The notes under the pieces: generated by a model
The model's input: the letters and a program-made list of their open reading frames with translations, nothing else
What the model was told of the DNA's origin: nothing
Databases searched by the model: none
From: an uncultured Methanomassiliicoccus sp.
Lineage (GTDB): Archaea; Thermoplasmatota; Thermoplasmata; Methanomassiliicoccales; Methanomassiliicoccaceae
NCBI GenBank assembly: GCA_944319735.1
Contig: CALUEU010000005.1
Coordinates: forward strand, 62,001-126,000
Reading direction: 5' to 3'
DNA: 64,000 nt
Shown here: piece after piece, positions 53,981-62,588 of the stretch
How positions within the stretch are numbered: position 1 is the stretch's first letter
Layout of the letters: every line of letters begins with the position of its first letter
Made by a program: the position numbers and the translations under genes

Positions 53981-54073
53981 TTTTTCACCCTTCGTTTCCC
54001 TATACTGTATGTACCATACTTAAAGTTTTTAATGCTCTATACATTTGGATATATCTAATATCCCCAATATTCT

Positions 54074-54994
54074 TTACTTTTTCATCAAATTTAGGATTTC
54101 TAGAGATTTTTTCTCTACTGCGTCCCATGAAGGTATGTTTGACACTGCTCCATTAGACTGCAGGATGAACGATGCAGCCGCATTCCCACACGCGGCAGAC
54201 TCTTCCAAGCTCTTTTTCCTGTAAATCCCGGCATAAAATCCTCCCCTGAACGCATCTCCGGCTCCAGTTGGATCAGTTACCTTAGTTTCTATTACAGGCA
54301 CACGAATGGTCTCACTTTTTGTATATATCACAGTTCCTTCTGAACCTCTGGTATTAACAATCATATCTGTAAAATCCAGCAGATCTTCTGCACATTTAAG
54401 CTCAGAATATCTGAGAGCCGTCTTTAGTTCATTCTCATTACAGAAAAAAATGTCCGCATATGGAAGCGCTTCTTTAAATTTCTCAGCATTCCAGACATGA
54501 TGAATCTCCTGTGCGGGATCCAGAGCAGTTTTTTTACTGCCATCCAATGCATGCATTGCTTTAAGATAATATACTGGACTTCCAGTCCCAAAGTGTACGA
54601 TCTCAGAGTTTTTTGCAGAGTTTAACTTCACTGGAAATTTTCCCATATCTCCCATGGGCCCCTGGTACACATAAGCTATCTGGTTCTGTTTTTTGTCGGA
54701 AACCACCATCACCGTAGGGCTTTCATATTCTTCCATCACTTCAACATCGCTCATGTCTACTTTTTTCGATTCTAGAAACGATCTGAATTCCTCTGGAAAA
54801 TCTGATCCCACATATGCACAGAGGGCAGTCGGTACTCCCAGAGAGGATGAGATTGCTGCCAGATTTGATCCAGTCCCTCCAAAATACCTTTTGATCTCAG
54901 TTATGTTTATCGAAGTGTTGGGCTCAGGAAGTTTTTCAAGTGAAACTATCTGATCAAGGCATATGTGCCCGTAGACGCACAGGAAAGGGCTCAT
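54074..54994 (-). CDS. PfkB-family nucleoside/sugar kinase
   Basis: 306 residues. Glycine motif FGGTGSNLAAISSSLG and the C-terminal TDPTGAGDAFRGGFYAGI with catalytic Asp. Its stop-start overlap with the upstream ahcY gene (four bases) points to a nucleoside kinase that phosphorylates adenosine or inosine released by AhcY; sugar kinase activity cannot be excluded. Confidence 0.83.
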   Translation of the reverse strand: MSPFLCVYGHICLDQIVSLEKLPEPNTSINITEIKRYFGGTGSNLAAISSSLGVPTALCAYVGSDFPEEFRSFLESKKVDMSDVEVMEEYESPTVMVVSDKKQNQIAYVYQGPMGDMGKFPVKLNSAKNSEIVHFGTGSPVYYLKAMHALDGSKKTALDPAQEIHHVWNAEKFKEALPYADIFFCNENELKTALRYSELKCAEDLLDFTDMIVNTRGSEGTVIYTKSETIRVPVIETKVTDPTGAGDAFRGGFYAGIYRKKSLEESAACGNAAASFILQSNGAVSNIPSWDAVEKKSLEILNLMKK

Positions 54995-56229
54995 GTGCCC
55001 TCCTGCCAGCCTTCGAGATATGTCTTCTGCTCATCGGTAAGACTGTCTATCTGGATTCCCATGGTCTTGAGTTTGATCTCTGCAACTGATCTGTCAATTT
55101 CTGCTGGTACATTATGCACTCCGGCATTCATAGATGCATAGTTTTTGACGAGGTGCTCTATTGACAGGGCCTGAATTGAAAAGCTCATATCCATAATTTC
55201 GACTGGATGACCCTGTCCGGCAGACAGATTCATCAGGCGGCCGTCGGCTATAAGATAAACTTTCTTTCCATCTGAGAAATTGTATCGATCAACAAACTCT
55301 CTTACTTTAACCGGCTGGCTTGCCACCTTTAACAGTACATCTTTTCTTATTTCATTGTCAAAATGGCCTGAATTTCCCATTACGCAGCCGTCTTTCATGG
55401 CTCTGAAGTGTTCCTCGCGGATAATGTCCTTGTTGCCTGTAGCAGTAATGACAATGTCTGCAGTCTTAACAGCTTCAACCATCGGCTTTACTTCAAATCC
55501 GTCCATTCTTGCTTCTATAGCTCTTGTAGGATCAATTTCTGTAACAGTAACATTGGCGCCTAGTCCCTTGGCGCGCATTGCAATGCCTCTGCCGCACCAT
55601 CCGTAACCGGCCACTACAAAGTTCTTTCCGGCAACCAGCAGGTTGGTGGCATTCATGAAACCGTCGAAAGTAGACTGCCCTGTCCCGTAGCGGTTATCAA
55701 ACATGAACTTCATGTGGGCGTCATTAACAGAAATTACAGGAAACTCCAGCTTACCTGCTTTGGCCATTGATCTGAGACGCACTACTCCAGTGGTAGTTTC
55801 TTCATTTCCGCCTTTGACATTTTCCAGAACGTCTCTTCTGGAGGTATGGAGCATTGTTATCAGGTCCGCTCCGTCATCAATGACAAAGTCTGGTTTCAAG
55901 TCGAGAACGGTATTGAGATTGTTATAGTACTCTTCATTGTTCTCTCCTTTTTTAGCATATGTTTCTAAGTTGAAATGATCTCTGAGAGCAACAGACACCG
56001 AATCATCGGTAGACAGAGGATTGCAGCTGGCAAGTCTGATTTTAGCTCCGGCTTCTGCAAGTGTTAATGCTAGCATTCCAGTTTTAGCCTCAACATGAAG
56101 AGCCATGCCGATCTTTAACCCCTTAAGGGCCTGCTCATCCACCATGCGCTTTCTGATATCGGCCAGAACAGGCATGTGATCCTTTGCCCACTCTAGTCTT
56201 CTGACTCCCTTTTCTAACAGTTCATTCAT
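54991..56229 (-). CDS. ahcY: S-adenosylhomocysteine (S-inosylhomocysteine) hydrolase
   Basis: 412 residues. MALHVEAKTGMLALTLAEAGA, DDGADLITMLHT, NNRYGTGQSTFDG-like (here FDNRYGTGQSTFDGFMNATN), NAD motif VAGYGWCGRGIAMRAKGLGA and GNSGHFDNEI. Removes the product inhibitor of SAM-dependent methyltransferases; in methanogens the true substrate can be S-inosylhomocysteine. ATG 56229 lies about seven bases after the start predicted from TTTAAATAG (minus, about 56258-56266). Confidence 0.95.
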   Translation of the reverse strand: MNELLEKGVRRLEWAKDHMPVLADIRKRMVDEQALKGLKIGMALHVEAKTGMLALTLAEAGAKIRLASCNPLSTDDSVSVALRDHFNLETYAKKGENNEEYYNNLNTVLDLKPDFVIDDGADLITMLHTSRRDVLENVKGGNEETTTGVVRLRSMAKAGKLEFPVISVNDAHMKFMFDNRYGTGQSTFDGFMNATNLLVAGKNFVVAGYGWCGRGIAMRAKGLGANVTVTEIDPTRAIEARMDGFEVKPMVEAVKTADIVITATGNKDIIREEHFRAMKDGCVMGNSGHFDNEIRKDVLLKVASQPVKVREFVDRYNFSDGKKVYLIADGRLMNLSAGQGHPVEIMDMSFSIQALSIEHLVKNYASMNAGVHNVPAEIDRSVAEIKLKTMGIQIDSLTDEQKTYLEGWQEGT

Positions 56230-56277
56230 TGAATCCTAGTTTGAATTGGGTAAGATGGTTTAAATAGATTCTGATGG

Positions 56278-57027
56278 TTAGAAAATCTGCTGTTTTGATA
56301 AATTATCTTTTATGCATTCTATTGATTTGTTTAGATTCGATTTATTACTGAATGAAGAGATCAGATCCTTTCTTCTTTTTTGATCATCTTTCAGATCCTT
56401 TACGGCCTGTCTGATATTGGGTACCGCACGGGTTATTTCATCAACTGCCGTTACATCAGATTCTATTGCAGTACGGGAAAGCGGATTGAGATCTATTGCA
56501 AGAACGGTTTTTCCAGCAATTTTCAGAGCTTTTGCACGATCTCCGTCTTCCAATGGTATCAGAACAACATCTGCAGAATATATCCCGTCTCTGCAGCATC
56601 TAGCTCTATCCGAGGCAATGTTCTCGAGAACTGCATCTTGATTTCTTCCTAAAATCTCAAAATTCCCGAATCTTTCAAGATATGTGATCAAAGTTTCTAA
56701 ACGCTCTTCACTCCAGTGAAAAATATTAACCTCTACTTTGGCTCCAACATCCGAAGCCAATCCTAAAAGCTCTTCAGCGCAAAGTGCTGATGCATTTCCA
56801 TTCATAGTGATTATTGGATTTTTTGCTTCTAAGAGGTATGCAGCAATTGTTTCTTCAGCATTTTTGGCTGCAGGCGTAGTTTTTTCGCCGATCAGATAAT
56901 CAAAAGCTTCTCCTCTGCCATGAGCTATCAGACCAGTTCTTGCTACAATTCCCCGATCAGAAAGCTCAGACATCTTTTCTCTGATTACCAGAGATTTATA
57001 CCGTGGATGGTCTGGAGAAACGTCCAT
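56278..57027 (-). CDS. Archaeal 4-phosphopantoate--beta-alanine ligase
   Basis: 249 residues of the COG1701 family. HPRYKSLVIREKM, GLIAHGRGEAFDYLIGE, ITMNGNASALCAEEL, VEVNIFHWSEERLETLI and LIPLEDGDRAKAL match. It forms 4-phosphopantothenate, the archaeal substitute for bacterial PanC. panE (34333) provides an earlier step of the same CoA pathway. Monocistronic. Confidence 0.9.
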   Translation of the reverse strand: MDVSPDHPRYKSLVIREKMSELSDRGIVARTGLIAHGRGEAFDYLIGEKTTPAAKNAEETIAAYLLEAKNPIITMNGNASALCAEELLGLASDVGAKVEVNIFHWSEERLETLITYLERFGNFEILGRNQDAVLENIASDRARCCRDGIYSADVVLIPLEDGDRAKALKIAGKTVLAIDLNPLSRTAIESDVTAVDEITRAVPNIRQAVKDLKDDQKRRKDLISSFSNKSNLNKSIECIKDNLSKQQIF

Positions 57028-57107
57028 AATAGATGATATAAGTCACATTCAAAAACATTTTCATTTAAAAGGTTTAAAAAAACAACAGAGATGAAGATAT
57101 GGCCTAT

Positions 57108-57323
57108 TCAGGCCTTCTTCATTATTTTCATCCATCCGCCGCTCTCGAAAATGGCCAATCCTCTTGCGTTGAGGGTTTTTTCAAATTCATCCCACTGGAT
57201 GATATCTAAGCGGTCATTGGATCCTTTTGTAAATTGAATGCCATCGGTTCCCTTTACCCTGCCTGGTTTGAGACCCTTCTTTTTTGCAATCTCTTTAGCT
57301 TTTGAAACACTAATCTGCTCCAT
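57108..57323 (-). CDS. 71-residue basic protein of unknown function
   Basis: MEQISVSKAKEIAKKKGLKP at the N-terminus, then KGTDGIQFTKGSNDRLDIIQW and GWMKIMKKA. Small, basic, soluble; I do not recognise a named family. ATG 57323 is preferred over the longer frame to 57431 because the TATA box (57388-57380) and two inverted repeats lie within that extension. The promoter layout suggests a tightly repressed gene. Confidence 0.65.
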   Translation of the reverse strand: MEQISVSKAKEIAKKKGLKPGRVKGTDGIQFTKGSNDRLDIIQWDEFEKTLNARGLAIFESGGWMKIMKKA

Positions 57324-57345
57324 CACCAAATTTATCCCTCCATTC

Positions 57346-57360
57346 CTGGCTGTATGCCAG
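57346..57360. promoter_or_regulatory. CTGGC-N5-GCCAG operator at the predicted start site
   Basis: Inverted repeat CTGGC TGTAT GCCAG spanning the start of transcription predicted (about 57358) from the minus-strand TATA box. Confidence 0.5.
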
Positions 57361-57379
57361 TTGGTAATATAGTTGCAAA

Positions 57380-57388
57380 GTATATAAT
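57380..57388 (-). promoter_or_regulatory. TATA box of 71-aa gene
   Basis: Minus-strand ATTATATAC, flanked on both sides by CTGGC/GCCAG inverted repeats. Confidence 0.5.
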
Positions 57389-57402
57389 ATTTGCTGATAA
57401 AT

Positions 57403-57415
57403 CTGGCTAAGCCAG
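57403..57415. promoter_or_regulatory. CTGGCT-A-AGCCAG operator upstream of TATA box
   Basis: Perfect 6+6 inverted repeat with central A. Second copy of the CTGGC/GCCAG element; the two centres are 56 bases apart. Confidence 0.5.
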
Positions 57416-57431
57416 TATGTCTTAACACCAA

Positions 57432-57684
57432 CTATTTTAGGTATCATGGGATTTTGAATTATTAATATCTTCATCATAATTGATACTTAAATATTCACAA
57501 AAATCTCATTAATTTTTTTGAAATTTTTCTAAATATCAAATAGCCAGACATAATATTTTCAAATTACACATCTATTTAGATATATATTATTACATTGTTG
57601 AAAGTTAATCCACACCTTTTCAATGTTTACCGTCAGATCACTCATAAAATATTAATCCACCTTGATTCCACTATTTTCCAAGTC
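57432..57684. other. AT-rich divergent promoter region
   Basis: Very AT-rich spacer between the 71-aa gene and glmM. ATAAAATATTAA at about 57644-57655 is the likely glmM TATA box (start about 57674). No RNA gene or ORF of note was seen. Confidence 0.4.
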
Positions 57685-58983
57685 ATGTCGCTGTTTGGAT
57701 CATCGGGGATCAGGGGAGTAGTGGGGTCCAGTTTCACTCCCGATTTAGCAATTAAGATTGGAAATTCAGTAGGAAGTTACTACGGGGAAATCATTCATGG
57801 ACGCGATCCGCGAACTAGTGGTGTTATGTTTTTACACTCGCTTGTTGCCGGGGAAACTTCAGCAGGTTCAGATTCATACGATGCTGGCATGATTCCAACT
57901 CCTACTCTGGCCAAAGCGTCTGAAGAATTCAGCTGCGGAGTAATGATTACTGCATCTCACAATCCTCCAGAATATAATGGAGTCAAGCTGTGGAATCCAG
58001 ATGGTTCAGCCTTTGATACTTTTCAGATGAATAAAATTGAAGAAAGCATATCTTCTGAGTGGAAAACTAAACCTTGGGACCAAGTGGGTAAATTTCATGT
58101 CTGGGAAGGAGCAGTGAATAAGCATATTGAAGGAATATGTCAGTCTCTCGGTAGTTCCTCTGCCAATGCTGTAGTAGACTGCGGCTGTGGTGCCACCTCA
58201 GTAGTCAGTCCTCTGGCATTAAGAACCCTGGGATGCGATATTGTTTCCATAAATGCACAGCCAGATGGTTATTTTCCCGGGAGATCTTCAGAGCCTACCG
58301 AAGACCAGCTTCAGGATCTTAGGAATGTAGTTATCAGAAAAAATGCGGATCTTGGAATTGCACACGACGGCGACGGCGACAGGATGGTTGCTCTAGATGA
58401 ACATGGAAATTTCATTAGCGGCGACAGACTGGTAATTCTATTTGCATCCTGGCTTGGTGTGAATTCAATTGCTGTGCCGGTTGACGCCTCAATGGTGGTA
58501 GACGACCTTGTAAGAAATGTGACTAGATGCAGAGTGGGGGACGTCTTCATTTCAGAAATTCTCAAAAAGGACGGCATAGAATTCGGTGGAGAACCTTCTG
58601 GGACATTCATATTCCCTAAGGAATTCTACTGTCCAGACGGCATATTCGCCGGAGCTCTCCTTTCCCAGATTGCTTCAGAACGGAATCTTTCTGAATATCT
58701 TGCAGAGTTGCCAAGCTATCCCGTATCTCGAAGTTCTTTGTACTTCAAGGCAGCACTCAGGAATAATGTTTCCAATAGGCTCAAGGAAGAAATGGAATCG
58801 TTGGACTGTGAGAGGCTGATAACTATTGATGGCTACAGAGCTGAGTTTCCAGACGGATGGTTCATCATTAGATTATCTGGTACTGAGCCAAAACTGAGGG
58901 TTGTGGCAGAATCCAGAGATGAAGATGAAATGAAGCGCCTCAAGAAAGTTGCAGATAAAATTGTAGCGAGGTGCGTATCTTGA
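57685..58983 (+). CDS. glmM: Phosphoglucosamine/phosphohexose mutase
   Basis: 432 residues from ATG 57685 (MSLFGSSGIRGVVG). Active-site serine loop GVMITASHNPPEYNGVKLW, metal loop IAHDGDGDRMVAL, sugar loop GGEPSGTFIF and the phosphate loop RLSGTEPKLRV. Makes glucosamine 1-phosphate for the following bifunctional enzyme; phosphomannomutase activity is possible as for many archaeal homologues. Confidence 0.92.
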   Translation: MSLFGSSGIRGVVGSSFTPDLAIKIGNSVGSYYGEIIHGRDPRTSGVMFLHSLVAGETSAGSDSYDAGMIPTPTLAKASEEFSCGVMITASHNPPEYNGVKLWNPDGSAFDTFQMNKIEESISSEWKTKPWDQVGKFHVWEGAVNKHIEGICQSLGSSSANAVVDCGCGATSVVSPLALRTLGCDIVSINAQPDGYFPGRSSEPTEDQLQDLRNVVIRKNADLGIAHDGDGDRMVALDEHGNFISGDRLVILFASWLGVNSIAVPVDASMVVDDLVRNVTRCRVGDVFISEILKKDGIEFGGEPSGTFIFPKEFYCPDGIFAGALLSQIASERNLSEYLAELPSYPVSRSSLYFKAALRNNVSNRLKEEMESLDCERLITIDGYRAEFPDGWFIIRLSGTEPKLRVVAESRDEDEMKRLKKVADKIVARCVS

Positions 58984-60206
58984 AGGCATTAATCTTAGCA
59001 GCTGGACTTGGAAAAAGATTAAAGCCTCTTACCTCAAACACTCCGAAACCGCTCCTCTTCGTAGGAGGAAAACCATTCTTATCACATACAATCGAAGCCC
59101 TCAAAGAAAACGGAATTCAGGACATATGCATCTTGACCGGCTGGAAGTCCATGAAAATACGAGACTTCTATGGTGATGGTTCAGATTTTGGTGTCAATTT
59201 ATCATATATGGAACAGAAGGAATTAAAAGGAACAGCAAGCGCCATTCTGTGCTCTGAAGACTGCATGGATGAGCCATTTATTTGCATCAATGGGGATGTA
59301 TTGACTTCGAAGGAAGACTTATCAAAATTGATTGAGTGTTATAACGAAACTAAAAGTGAGGTCATGGGCATTGTGGAAGTCCCAGATGCCTCCAAGTTTG
59401 GTTCTGTTTTGGAAAACAACGGTGTGCTGATTGACATCAAAGAAAAATCTAACAATCCTCCTTCAAACCTCATCAATTCTGGACTGTTCGTTTTTACTCC
59501 AGATATTTTTAATTTTATTCACCAAACTCCGCTGTCTTGCAGAGGGGAGTATGAAATCACCGACACGGTGATAATGGCAACCAAAGAGAAAGAAATCCAT
59601 ACTGTAAAGCTGTCCGATATGTGGATCGACATCGGAACGCCGCAGGATCTGTTAGATGCTAACAAGCTTTTAATGTCTTCAATGACTTCGCAAATTGAAG
59701 GTACTGTAGAGCCAGGCGCTGTCATTAAAGGAAATGTTGTAATTGAAAAAGGTGCACTAGTGCGCTCCGGTTCTTATCTTGAAGGCCCAATCTACATTTC
59801 ATCTGGCTGTGACATAGGACCAAATTGTTATCTGAGGCCCTACGTCTGTCTGTCTTCAAATGTCAGAGTGGGAGCTGCGGTAGAAGTGAAGAACTCAATA
59901 ATCATGGCCGGAACTCATGTTCCGCATCACAACTATGTTGGAGACAGCATCATCGGTGAAAACTGCAACCTCGGGGCAGGGACGAAAATAGCTAACCTCA
60001 GGTTTGATGGAAAAAACATTAAACTTCACTTTGAAGATTCATGTGTGGATTCCCAGCGCCGTAAAATGGGAGCAGTGATAGGAGATTCTGTAAGCACAGG
60101 GATAAACTCAATGATAAATGCTGGATCGATCATATTTGAAAATACAGTTATTGGTCCAGGAGCATTGGTATCAGGCAGGATCGCCCCTGGAAGTCGTATA
60201 TTATAA
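58980..60206 (+). CDS. glmU: Bifunctional sugar-1-phosphate nucleotidylyltransferase/acetyltransferase (GlmU-like)
   Basis: 408 residues from TTG 58980 (SD GAGGTG seven bases upstream; GTG 58971 is the alternative). N-terminal nucleotidyltransferase ALILAAGLGKRLKPLTSNTPKPLL; C-terminal left-handed beta-helix hexapeptide repeats from about residue 245 with VGDSIIGENCNLGAGTKIANLRFD. Produces UDP-GlcNAc from glucosamine 1-phosphate. Overlaps glmM by four bases. Confidence 0.93.
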   Translation: MKALILAAGLGKRLKPLTSNTPKPLLFVGGKPFLSHTIEALKENGIQDICILTGWKSMKIRDFYGDGSDFGVNLSYMEQKELKGTASAILCSEDCMDEPFICINGDVLTSKEDLSKLIECYNETKSEVMGIVEVPDASKFGSVLENNGVLIDIKEKSNNPPSNLINSGLFVFTPDIFNFIHQTPLSCRGEYEITDTVIMATKEKEIHTVKLSDMWIDIGTPQDLLDANKLLMSSMTSQIEGTVEPGAVIKGNVVIEKGALVRSGSYLEGPIYISSGCDIGPNCYLRPYVCLSSNVRVGAAVEVKNSIIMAGTHVPHHNYVGDSIIGENCNLGAGTKIANLRFDGKNIKLHFEDSCVDSQRRKMGAVIGDSVSTGINSMINAGSIIFENTVIGPGALVSGRIAPGSRIL

Positions 60207-60207
60207 C

Positions 60208-60591
60208 TTATAGATCGACAATTTCCAGTTTTATTTCGTTTCCGTTTTTGTCGTATGATCTCCAGCTTGTAAGATCATATGGCATGCAGGTGATTATGTG
60301 AACTCTTCCGAAGCTGCCAAAAAGATGAAGATCTTCATTCGAAGGCCTATTTGAATATCCAGGGTGTGAGTGCACTGTACCAGCCAGACTAAAATCTATC
60401 GGCAGCATGTGAAGGGGCACGGTGGCCGAAGTGAAGCTTCCTATGCTGCCTGGAAGAAACACAAGCTCTGTTAGGACTCCATCTTCTTCTCTCATGGCTG
60501 ATGCAAATTCGTTGGGCGAAGATGCTTTAGCCGACTCATTGAATGCTTCGATGAGTCCAACATCTATCGCCCAGATCTGTTTCCTGCTCAT
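60208..60591 (-). CDS. JAMM/MPN+ domain metalloprotease
   Basis: 127 residues from ATG 60591. Zinc motif HSHPGYSNRPSNEDLHLFG, the JAMM H-x-H-x7-S-x2-D pattern, with an upstream Glu. Archaeal JAMM proteins cleave SAMP ubiquitin-like modifiers from targets. ATGA overlap with the nadK stop places it last in an operon with IMPase and NAD kinase; the reason for that grouping is not clear. Confidence 0.83.
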   Translation of the reverse strand: MSRKQIWAIDVGLIEAFNESAKASSPNEFASAMREEDGVLTELVFLPGSIGSFTSATVPLHMLPIDFSLAGTVHSHPGYSNRPSNEDLHLFGSFGRVHIITCMPYDLTSWRSYDKNGNEIKLEIVDL

Positions 60592-61394
60592 GGAAAACAC
60601 ATAATCTTTTCGCGCATGCGACCGTAAAATGTACTTCCAAATGATACGAACTTTGCAGTCGATTCGGATCTGGAAAACATTGTAAGCTCATCGCCTTCCA
60701 TATCCTTCTCCTGTTGGCCGTCAATCACACACACGCAAGGTTTCGGTTTGTAAACTTCAACTCTCACATGGCTGTCAAGAGGTACTATGATAGGTCTTGC
60801 AGCGAACTTGAATGGAGCCATTGGAGCAATTGTTATCGCATTCACCCTCGGGTCAACTATTGGACACCCGACAGCCATTGCATAACATGTAGATCCGGTA
60901 GGTGTTGCGACTATAATCCCATCAGCTCTGACATCCATAGCTAGCACGTCATCGACATACACATTGAAGTGGCGTATCTTGGCAACATTTGCAGTATGTA
61001 CTACGGCTTCATTCATGGCGTCGTACATTCTATCTCCGTTTACCACGGCTTTGAGTTTAGCACGCTCGTCAATCATGTAGTTGCCTTCCAAGAGACGCTT
61101 CAGACCATACTCGATCTCATTTTCCGGTATTTCGGTAAGGAATCCCAGAACACCGGCGTTTATTCCGAAAATTGGAGCTTCCGTCCTTTGCAGTGATCTA
61201 AGGATGGTACCGTCTCCGCCGACTGTGATCAGGACATCAATATCCATATCTTCTATCGGCTTACCTTCTTTTCCAAACAGTTTTGCAATACCCGATTCAA
61301 GGATAACGTTCTCATCTTTCAGTAAATTATAGACCAGGCGCCCTACTCTGATGGCGTCAGGAATTTCAGAATTAGCAGTAAGTCCTAATTTCAA
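60588..61394 (-). CDS. nadK: NAD kinase
   Basis: 268 residues. ITVGGDGTILRSLQ (GGDGT), NAGVLGFLTEIP, and ADGIIVATPTGSTCYAMAVGCPIVDP. Phosphorylates NAD to NADP. Overlaps the upstream IMPase-family gene by four bases; in Methanocaldococcus the same two activities are fused as NADP phosphatase/NAD kinase. Confidence 0.95.
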   Translation of the reverse strand: MKLGLTANSEIPDAIRVGRLVYNLLKDENVILESGIAKLFGKEGKPIEDMDIDVLITVGGDGTILRSLQRTEAPIFGINAGVLGFLTEIPENEIEYGLKRLLEGNYMIDERAKLKAVVNGDRMYDAMNEAVVHTANVAKIRHFNVYVDDVLAMDVRADGIIVATPTGSTCYAMAVGCPIVDPRVNAITIAPMAPFKFAARPIIVPLDSHVRVEVYKPKPCVCVIDGQQEKDMEGDELTMFSRSESTAKFVSFGSTFYGRMREKIMCFP

Positions 61395-62185
61395 AGTAAT
61401 ATCTCCTTTACTTTCTCATCATTATATGCTATGAAACCGCTTCTCGTGTCGAGATCAAACGGCATATCTAATATTTTACCATCTAGGTCTACGATTTCTC
61501 CGCCAGCTTCTCTCAATATGAGAACACTCGCCGCGATATCCACTACGCGGATGTTTTTCGAATACTGATTGGTCTTATAGTAATGAGCATCGAAAAATCC
61601 GTTTGCGACCATACACATCTCCACTGATGCACACCCAAGTGATCTAATGGGTGCACATTTAACTATCTTGTTAAAAGTGTCCGGTGGCACATAATGTCCC
61701 ACGTAACACAGCAAGGAAGGAAAGGGAGTGTTAAACTCTTTGACATGAATCGGTCTGCCGTTTAGTTTAGACCCTTTTCCTTTTTCTGCGGTATATGTAT
61801 CGTCAGTTACTAAATTTTTAACAACCGCCTGTGTGATGCCCTGTAACGAGTTTTCTCCTACTGCTAGAGATACTGTGTAAAAAGGAAGTCCAAGTGAGGC
61901 ATTATGTGTCCCGTCGACCGGATCTACAACCAATGTTTCTGAATATCCGCGATCGATGAAGCCAGCTTCTTCACTCAGGATGTTAACCTTTAAATTCAGA
62001 TCTTTTACAGCCTCTAAAATGACATCTTCTGCAGTTTTATCAATTGCGGATGTTGGAGATCCGTCCGCACCCATGTAAAGAGTTTTTCCCCGATCGAACT
62101 CTTCTGGGAGATCATTAACTGCTCTCCAGACTCTATGTGCGATCTCTTCTAGTGCTTTAAGCATCAATAAGCGCAATGCATCCAT
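61391..62185 (-). CDS. Inositol monophosphatase/FBPase/NADP phosphatase family
   Basis: 264 residues from ATG 62185. Metal motifs ILSEEAGFIDRG, VVDPVDGTHNASLGLPFY (DPxDGT) and IRVVDIAASVLILREAGGEI. Next to nadK, so NADP phosphatase or fructose-1,6-bisphosphatase activity is likely. ATG 62185 fits transcription from the shared TATA-like CGATATATCG at 62215-62224. Confidence 0.88.
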   Translation of the reverse strand: MDALRLLMLKALEEIAHRVWRAVNDLPEEFDRGKTLYMGADGSPTSAIDKTAEDVILEAVKDLNLKVNILSEEAGFIDRGYSETLVVDPVDGTHNASLGLPFYTVSLAVGENSLQGITQAVVKNLVTDDTYTAEKGKGSKLNGRPIHVKEFNTPFPSLLCYVGHYVPPDTFNKIVKCAPIRSLGCASVEMCMVANGFFDAHYYKTNQYSKNIRVVDIAASVLILREAGGEIVDLDGKILDMPFDLDTRSGFIAYNDEKVKEILL

Positions 62186-62214
62186 GGCATAAATAATCAA
62201 ATGCAGCGGGAAAG

Positions 62215-62224
62215 CGATATATCG
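62215..62224. promoter_or_regulatory. Palindromic TATA element shared by divergent genes
   Basis: CGATATATCG is self-complementary. Its centre lies 27 bases before ATG 62247 (plus) and 34 bases before ATG 62185 (minus), so one TBP site could serve both directions. Confidence 0.45.
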
Positions 62225-62246
62225 ATAATTTGACAACGTAACCGTC

Positions 62247-62555
62247 ATGATGGAAGGTTATGAAATCGACACCGTCCAAGAGCGGGAGATGTATAAAATC
62301 CAGATAAAACTGCCAGGAGTAGACATTCAGGATATAGGCCTGGAAGCCACAGATGCAGGATTCTGCATATCTATCGGGGACAACTCTCAGTGTTTCATAC
62401 TTTCTCATTCGGTGGATGTAGACGGCTCAAGGGCGGCCTTTGACGGAGAAACTCTGTATCTGGAGATGCCGATCAAATTTCCTATACACGGCAAGCGCCT
62501 GGAGATAACAAGCGGCTGTCTGGATATGGGTGAAGGAAAGCACAGTTGTGTATGA
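62247..62555 (+). CDS. Hsp20/p23-like small protein
   Basis: 102 residues. Beta-sandwich pattern with YKIQIKLPGVDIQDIGLEATDAGFCISI and LYLEMPIKFPIHGKRLEI, resembling the alpha-crystallin/Hsp20 core (strand then A-x-x-x-G-x-L-like ending). The typical C-terminal IxI is not seen. Likely a chaperone or adaptor. Followed by flpA after 33 bases with its own promoter. Confidence 0.65.
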   Translation: MMEGYEIDTVQEREMYKIQIKLPGVDIQDIGLEATDAGFCISIGDNSQCFILSHSVDVDGSRAAFDGETLYLEMPIKFPIHGKRLEITSGCLDMGEGKHSCV

Positions 62556-62588
62556 GATTATTTATCCTTATTCAATATCCTCTTTCTG

